Below are positions 44,963 to 49,123 of a stretch of DNA of 49,123 bases, piece after piece. The translations under genes were made by a program, and so were the position numbers. Source of the DNA: Bradyrhizobiaceae bacterium (GTDB lineage: Bacteria; Bacteroidota; Ignavibacteria; Kapaibacteriales; Kapaibacteriaceae). The notes beneath the pieces are model-generated. The model saw only the letters and a list, made by a program, of their open reading frames with translations. It was not told where the DNA came from and ran no database searches. Each line of letters begins with the position of its first letter. Position 1 is the stretch's first letter. Where the stretch lies: assembly GCA_024103135.1 (NCBI GenBank), contig JAGFIZ010000071.1:1-49123 (forward strand), read 5' to 3'.

Positions 44963-44970
44963 TAAATTTG
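44963..44970 (+). promoter_or_regulatory. Candidate TAnnTTTG promoter box before secA
   Basis: TAAATTTG lies 33 bases before the secA ATG and fits the Bacteroidota -7 consensus, with a normal short leader. The gene on the other strand starts 18 bases to the left. Confidence 0.5.
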
Positions 44971-45003
44971 TGGCTTCACGCTTTGTCACTTGCCTAGCAC
45001 ATC

Positions 45004-48000
45004 ATGCTCAAGCTCATCACCAGCATCTTTGGTACGAAGTCCGATAAGGACGTCAAGGCCATTACACCCATCGTTACACAAATCAATCAGCTCTTCGAAA
45101 GCTATGCTTCGTTGTCCGACAACGAACTCAGGGCAAAGAGTGACGGATTCCGCGAACGCATTCAGACGGCCGTACAGCCACTGGAGGACGAGGTCGTAGC
45201 CATACGCGAGCGACTCCAGCAGGAATTGGATATGGATCACAGCGAGCGCTCAGATCTCTATGCTCGCCTTGAGGCCAATGCCAAGGAACAACACGGCGTG
45301 ATTCAAGAGACGCTCGACGAGATACTCCCAGAGGCCTATGCCCTGGTAAAGGAAACATGTCGGCGCCTAGTCGGACATCGTTATATGGTCGTGGGACATG
45401 AGATGGTGTGGGACATGATTCCTTACGACGTCCAGCTCATCGGTGGCATCGCCCTCCATCAAGGGAAGGTTGCCGAAATGGCCACGGGTGAAGGCAAGAC
45501 CCTCGTTGCCACGCTGCCGTTGTACCTGAATGCCTTGCCTGGTAGAGGCGTACACCTTGTAACGGTTAACGACTACCTGGCCCGACGCGACCGCGAATGG
45601 ATGCTTCCCATCTTTGACTTCCTGGGTGTGACGACCGATGTAATCCAGAGTTCGATGCAGCCGCAAACGAGGAAGCCGGCGTATAGTGCCGACATTACCT
45701 ATGGCACGAACAACGAGTTTGGCTTCGACTATCTGCGTGACAACATGGTCACCAGTGCCGAAGACATGGTACAGCGTGGACATTGGTTTGCCATTGTCGA
45801 CGAAGTTGACTCTGTGTTGATCGACGAAGCCCGTACACCGCTCATCATCAGCGGTCCGGTTAGCTCAGGCAACACCGAGCGCGCATTTGTCGACATGAAT
45901 CCTCGCGTTCGACGTTTGGTAGAAGTCCAATCGAAGTTCATCCACTCCATCGTGGGCGAAGCAGAAAAACTTATCCAGGCAGGTGGCAAGGAGAACCTGT
46001 CACAAGCTGGCATCAATCTCTTGCGTGCACATCGTGGCATGCCTAAGCACAACCGTCTGATGAAGCTCCTCCAGGAGCCAGAGAACGCCAAGCTCATGCG
46101 TGACACCGAACTCGAATACCTGAAGGATCAGGGAACACGGATGGCGATTATCGACGAAGAGCTCTACTTCTCCGTCGACGAACGCAATCACCAGATCGAC
46201 ATCAGCGATAAGGGACGTGAACTGTTAGCTACCTCGCAAGAGGATGCCAACATGTTTGTGATTCCGGACATTGCGATGGAGATGAGTGCCTTGGAAGGTC
46301 GGTCAGACATTTCCGATGAGCGCAGACAGGAAGAGCGCGATGAATTGCTCCGAGTATTCTCCGAACGTTCAGAACGCATACACGTCGTCAACCAGATGTT
46401 GCGTGCCTACACCCTGTATCAGCGCGATGACGAGTATGTAGTTCAGGATGGCAAGATCAAGATCGTGGACGAGTTCACCGGTCGACTCATGGAAGGCCGT
46501 CGTTACAGCGATGGTTTGCACCAGGCCATCGAAGCCAAGGAAGGCGTTGTTGTCGAGCAGGACACGCAGACCTTTGCCACCGTTACGCTCCAGAATTACT
46601 TCCGTCTCTACCGCAAGCTGGCGGGTATGACGGGTACGGCAGAAACCGAATCGGCAGAGCTCTGGGAGATCTACAAGCTTGACGTGGTCGTTATCCCAAC
46701 GAACCGACCAATTGTTCGTAAGGACTTGGACGACTTGATCTACCGTACAAAGCGCGAGAAATACAATGCTGTTGTCGATAGCATTCGCGAACATCTCAGC
46801 GCAGGCAGAGCCGTCCTCGTTGGTACTACTAGCGTTGAAGTTTCGGAACTGCTCAGCAAAATGCTTAAGCGCGCTAACATTCAACACAACGTACTCAACG
46901 CCAAGCAGCATCAGCGCGAAGCAGAGATCGTGCAGGATGCAGGACGCCGCGGCGCCGTAACCATCGCCACGAACATGGCAGGTCGTGGTACCGACATTAA
47001 GCTCGAACCCTCCGTGAAGGAGGCAGGGGGCTTGGTAATCCTTGGCACTGAACGTCATGAAAGTAGGCGTATCGACAGGCAGCTACGCGGTAGGTCCGGA
47101 CGTCAGGGCGATCCTGGCATTTCGCAATTCTTCATCTCGTTGGAAGACGACCTGATGCGCCTATTCCAGGGAGATCGTATCGCCATGGTCATGACCAAGA
47201 TGAAGGTACCCGAAGGCGAGCCAATCCAGAGTCCTCTCGTAACCAAGGCCGTAGGCAACGCCCAGAAGAAAGTCGAGAGTAACAACTTCTCCATCAGAAA
47301 GCGTCTGCTGGAATACGACAACGTCATGAACCAGCAGCGTGAGGTGATCTACGACCGCCGACGTCACGCCTTGATGGGTGAGCGTCTGAAGTCTGAAGTA
47401 CTTGCCTACGTTGATGAAATGGCCTCAGACCTCTATACCGACTGCCACGAAACGAAGGACTTGACCACCTTCAAGAATTCTCTGCGTACATCACTCTTGA
47501 TCGATCCCGTTCTTACCGAGGCAGAGTTCGAGCAAAAGCCATCATCAGAAGTACTTGATCAAGTGATGGAACTAGCCGAAGATTTCTATGCGCGCAAGGA
47601 AGAGTCACTCGGTAGTGCCTTCATGCAATCACTGGAGAAGTATGCTTTCTTGAAGACCATCGACGAGCATTGGCGTGAGCATTTGCGTAGCATGGACGAC
47701 CTCAAAGAAGGCATCTACCTACGAGCCTATGGTCAGAAGGATCCGCTGCTTGAGTACAAGGGCGAGGCCTACAAGGTCTTCCTTGAACTCATGAAGGAGA
47801 TCAACAAGAACACCGCGCAGAATGTCTTCCGCTACTACCCTGTTGCTGCACCCGAATCGCAGCAGAGCAGCAATGCAGCGCGACAGCAAGCCCGACCTGC
47901 AGAAGTGCCTCAGGCAAAGTCTACCATCACCTCTTCACGGGCCCTCCAATTCTCTCACGCCACACCAACCAGTGCGTATGGCGGCGGTGAAAGCGCCATG

Positions 48001-48162
48001 CCCCAGCGTGGCGGTGGTGAATCAGCTCCAGCCGTAGCCACCGTGCGCAACGAAGCAAGAATCTTCGGACGGAACGAGCCGTGTCCTTTTGACCCGGCAA
48101 AGAAATTCAAGAATTGCTGCGGCGCTTCTGGATCACGCACCTGTACAAAGCTGGACGGGTAA
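45004..48162 (+). CDS. secA: Preprotein translocase ATPase SecA
   Basis: SecA drives Sec-dependent export. Walker A is ATGEGKTLVAT (Lys165) and the DEAD-type box is VDEVDSVLIDEARTPLII. There is QNYFRLYRKLAGMTGTAETE, ATNMAGRGTDIKL and RQLRGRSGRQGDPG of the second motor domain, then the helical scaffold. The N-terminal region is longer than in E. coli SecA (Lys at 108 there), with a charged helical insertion at about 60-115, as is usual in Bacteroidota/Chlorobi. The tail is low complexity with GGGESA twice. The usual CPCGSGKKYKxC zinc motif reads CPFDPAKKFKNCCG, so one zinc ligand is missing, and a further Cys follows (RTCTKLDG). It has 1052 residues. Confidence 0.97.
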   Translation: MLKLITSIFGTKSDKDVKAITPIVTQINQLFESYASLSDNELRAKSDGFRERIQTAVQPLEDEVVAIRERLQQELDMDHSERSDLYARLEANAKEQHGVIQETLDEILPEAYALVKETCRRLVGHRYMVVGHEMVWDMIPYDVQLIGGIALHQGKVAEMATGEGKTLVATLPLYLNALPGRGVHLVTVNDYLARRDREWMLPIFDFLGVTTDVIQSSMQPQTRKPAYSADITYGTNNEFGFDYLRDNMVTSAEDMVQRGHWFAIVDEVDSVLIDEARTPLIISGPVSSGNTERAFVDMNPRVRRLVEVQSKFIHSIVGEAEKLIQAGGKENLSQAGINLLRAHRGMPKHNRLMKLLQEPENAKLMRDTELEYLKDQGTRMAIIDEELYFSVDERNHQIDISDKGRELLATSQEDANMFVIPDIAMEMSALEGRSDISDERRQEERDELLRVFSERSERIHVVNQMLRAYTLYQRDDEYVVQDGKIKIVDEFTGRLMEGRRYSDGLHQAIEAKEGVVVEQDTQTFATVTLQNYFRLYRKLAGMTGTAETESAELWEIYKLDVVVIPTNRPIVRKDLDDLIYRTKREKYNAVVDSIREHLSAGRAVLVGTTSVEVSELLSKMLKRANIQHNVLNAKQHQREAEIVQDAGRRGAVTIATNMAGRGTDIKLEPSVKEAGGLVILGTERHESRRIDRQLRGRSGRQGDPGISQFFISLEDDLMRLFQGDRIAMVMTKMKVPEGEPIQSPLVTKAVGNAQKKVESNNFSIRKRLLEYDNVMNQQREVIYDRRRHALMGERLKSEVLAYVDEMASDLYTDCHETKDLTTFKNSLRTSLLIDPVLTEAEFEQKPSSEVLDQVMELAEDFYARKEESLGSAFMQSLEKYAFLKTIDEHWREHLRSMDDLKEGIYLRAYGQKDPLLEYKGEAYKVFLELMKEINKNTAQNVFRYYPVAAPESQQSSNAARQQARPAEVPQAKSTITSSRALQFSHATPTSAYGGGESAMPQRGGGESAPAVATVRNEARIFGRNEPCPFDPAKKFKNCCGASGSRTCTKLDG

Positions 48163-48177
48163 GAGTAGCCGCACCTC

Positions 48178-48577
48178 CACGTCGTCCCCGCGTAAGCGGG
48201 GACCCAGTACGTTTTTCATTAGGCCCCCGCTTTCGCGGGGGTGACGGGTTTGCGTGGGACCCAGCACTCTTCATTCGTCGTCCCCGCGAAAGCGGGGACC
48301 CAGCCCGTCATCCCTGTGAAAGCCGGGACCTGCTTGCGCAGGGAAGACAGTATTAGTCGTCACCCCCGCGAAAGTGTCGTGACCCCCGCGGAAGCGGGGA
48401 CCTAGGAAAAGCGTTCTGGGTCCCTGCTTGCGCAGGGACGACAGACGTGCGTACTCTTTCTTCGTCATCCCGCGAAAGTGTCGTCATCCCCGCGAAAGCG
48501 GGGACCCAGCTGATGTTGTCGTACATAGGGTAGTGCACTTCCCCCGTCTTCCCCGCGAAAGCCGTCACCCACGTAGA
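48178..48577. repeat. Cluster of REP-like palindromic repeats
   Basis: There are about eight to ten copies, in both orientations and some decayed, of a palindrome of the type GTCCCCGCGAAAGCGGGGAC followed by CCAG. Clear copies are at 48185-48204, 48281-48300 and 48486-48505; an inverted form is at 48225-48242 and a variant (GTCCCTGCTTGCGCAGGGAC) at 48420-48439. This is a widely seen family of short palindromes (REP or dRS3-like). Frames crossing it produce apparent proteins of 'RESGDPA/GPRFRGDD' type that are spurious. Confidence 0.9.
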
Positions 48578-48858
48578 CATTGTGGAAAACTTCCGCAAGT
48601 TCTTCATGTAACAAATGGCAGGTTGCCGAAGGGGTATCCAGAGGCCTTCCTTGTCGTGGCTATCGGGCTTGTGGGTAGATACTGCCCTCGCTGTCGCCGG
48701 AAAATTGTTCATGATGAGGTGTAACAAAATCGAGTAAACTGTTCTTTGCAGATACCAGAACACGAGGTACGTTGCAGATCGTGGGGCAGGCTGATGAATT
48801 TCACATGGTAACAACGAGACCACTTTCGCATTATCCACTATACAGACGGAGGATTCCG
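48578..48858. other. Intergenic region, nothing recognised
   Basis: Between the repeat cluster and the next start no gene or RNA is supported. Two GTAACAAA-like stretches occur (48607 and 48722 regions), and a TATACA box sits 15 bases before the start codon, probably too close to be a real -10 for an SD-led gene. Confidence 0.4.
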
Positions 48859-49123
48859 ATGAGTCGACCATTGCTTGTTAACCCCACAATGAAGGGGCCT
48901 AGCCGTAAGCATTTCCTATGCAAGGGTACCATTCGGGCTGGGATTGTGACCTGGCTCACGCTTTGTGCCTGCCTTGCCTGCAGCACCCAGGTCTTCGCTG
49001 CTCCCGATGGACCAGCACTCCATGAGAACTGGAGAACCGTCTGGCCGAAGGTTTCCACGACACCCGTCAATGTTACCGAAGGAACAGATGGACAGCATGT
49101 GATCTATCAAGGACGATTGGGAA
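48859..49123 (+). CDS. N-terminal part of a secreted protein (partial)
   Basis: An open frame from ATG 48859 runs off the right edge (88 codons seen). GGAGG (48848-48852) is six bases upstream, the best ribosome binding site in the window. The N-terminus is MSRPLLVNPTMKGPSRKHFL with basic residues, then a hydrophobic core (IRAGIVTWLTLCACLACS) and a likely signal-peptidase site near VFAAPDG. The mature part begins PDGPALHENWRTVW. The family is not recognised; a secreted surface protein is likely in this genome. The long basic N-region is unusual for a signal peptide. Confidence 0.75.
   Translation, partial: MSRPLLVNPTMKGPSRKHFLCKGTIRAGIVTWLTLCACLACSTQVFAAPDGPALHENWRTVWPKVSTTPVNVTEGTDGQHVIYQGRLG

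Noticed and set aside
540..47032. AGGGGGCT as a Chi- or KOPS-like polar motif
   Set aside because: Orientation is near balanced (11:9) and shows no bias to gene strand; kept instead as an uptake-like hypothesis.
48839..48844. TATACA as -10 box for the last gene
   Set aside because: It would place the transcription start inside the GGAGG ribosome site used by the gene.
48114..48871. Frames across the palindromic cluster (both strands)
   Set aside because: Their translations are the repeated RESGDP/GPRFRG type made by REP-like palindromes; known as spurious.

Overview
This window looks like chromosomal DNA from the Bacteroidota/Chlorobiota side of the FCB group. A Kapaibacteria- or Ignavibacteria-like lineage is my best guess, but I cannot prove it from sequence alone. 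The evidence is four large secreted proteins ending in type IX secretion (T9SS) type A-like sorting domains, Bacteroidota-type -7 promoter elements (TAnnTTTG) close to start codons, a SecA with a long N-terminal insertion, and Mpl, ScpAB and Alr of normal bacterial type. Coding density is high and most genes sit in tight runs with ATGA, TGATG or TAATG overlaps. I saw no transposase, integrase, phage gene, tRNA, rRNA or CRISPR array.

Layout: 1-537 (+) holds the tail of a probable alpha/beta hydrolase and a small lipoprotein. 598-1926 (-) is a BNR-repeat T9SS protein. 2117-3556 (+) is mpl. 15285 down to 3546 (-) is a seven-gene run: membrane protein, AtuA-like, DUF2279-like, GT2 glycosyltransferase, purM, recQ, and a secreted subtilisin with T9SS tail. 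15344-16468 (+) is a RodZ-like HTH membrane protein, followed by a 46-bp tandem repeat array. 28053 down to 16867 (-) holds an outer-membrane beta-barrel, metH, purN, a 1586-aa T9SS protein and kdsD. 28138-32612 (+) holds nif3-like, a zinc-ribbon coiled-coil gene, the RNase P RNA gene rnpB, a stand-alone Hpt gene, a TolB/FlgO-like exported protein, lipA and a metallo-beta-lactamase hydrolase. 36366 down to 32679 (-) is ansA-alr-scpA-scpB. 36410-40183 (+) is hisC-hpd-gdh. 44944 down to 40290 (-) holds a small unknown gene, a cysteine desulfurase, YceI and a cytochrome-motif/Ig-repeat T9SS protein. 45004-48162 (+) is secA, followed by a palindromic repeat cluster and the start of a secreted protein that runs off the window.

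Functional themes are housekeeping (purines, methionine, lipoate, cell wall, chromosome condensation, protein export), a possible tyrosine-degradation module, and heavy investment in secreted surface proteins. The two most unusual signals are non-coding. (1) The octamer AGGGGGCT/AGCCCCCT occurs 20 times, in both orientations and all reading frames, against about 1.5 expected by chance; it also forms an inverted pair inside a terminator, which resembles DNA-uptake signal families. (2) The RNase P RNA has a 22-bp P1 helix whose 5' strand starts in the stop codon of the upstream gene and whose 3' strand contains the start codon of the downstream Hpt gene.
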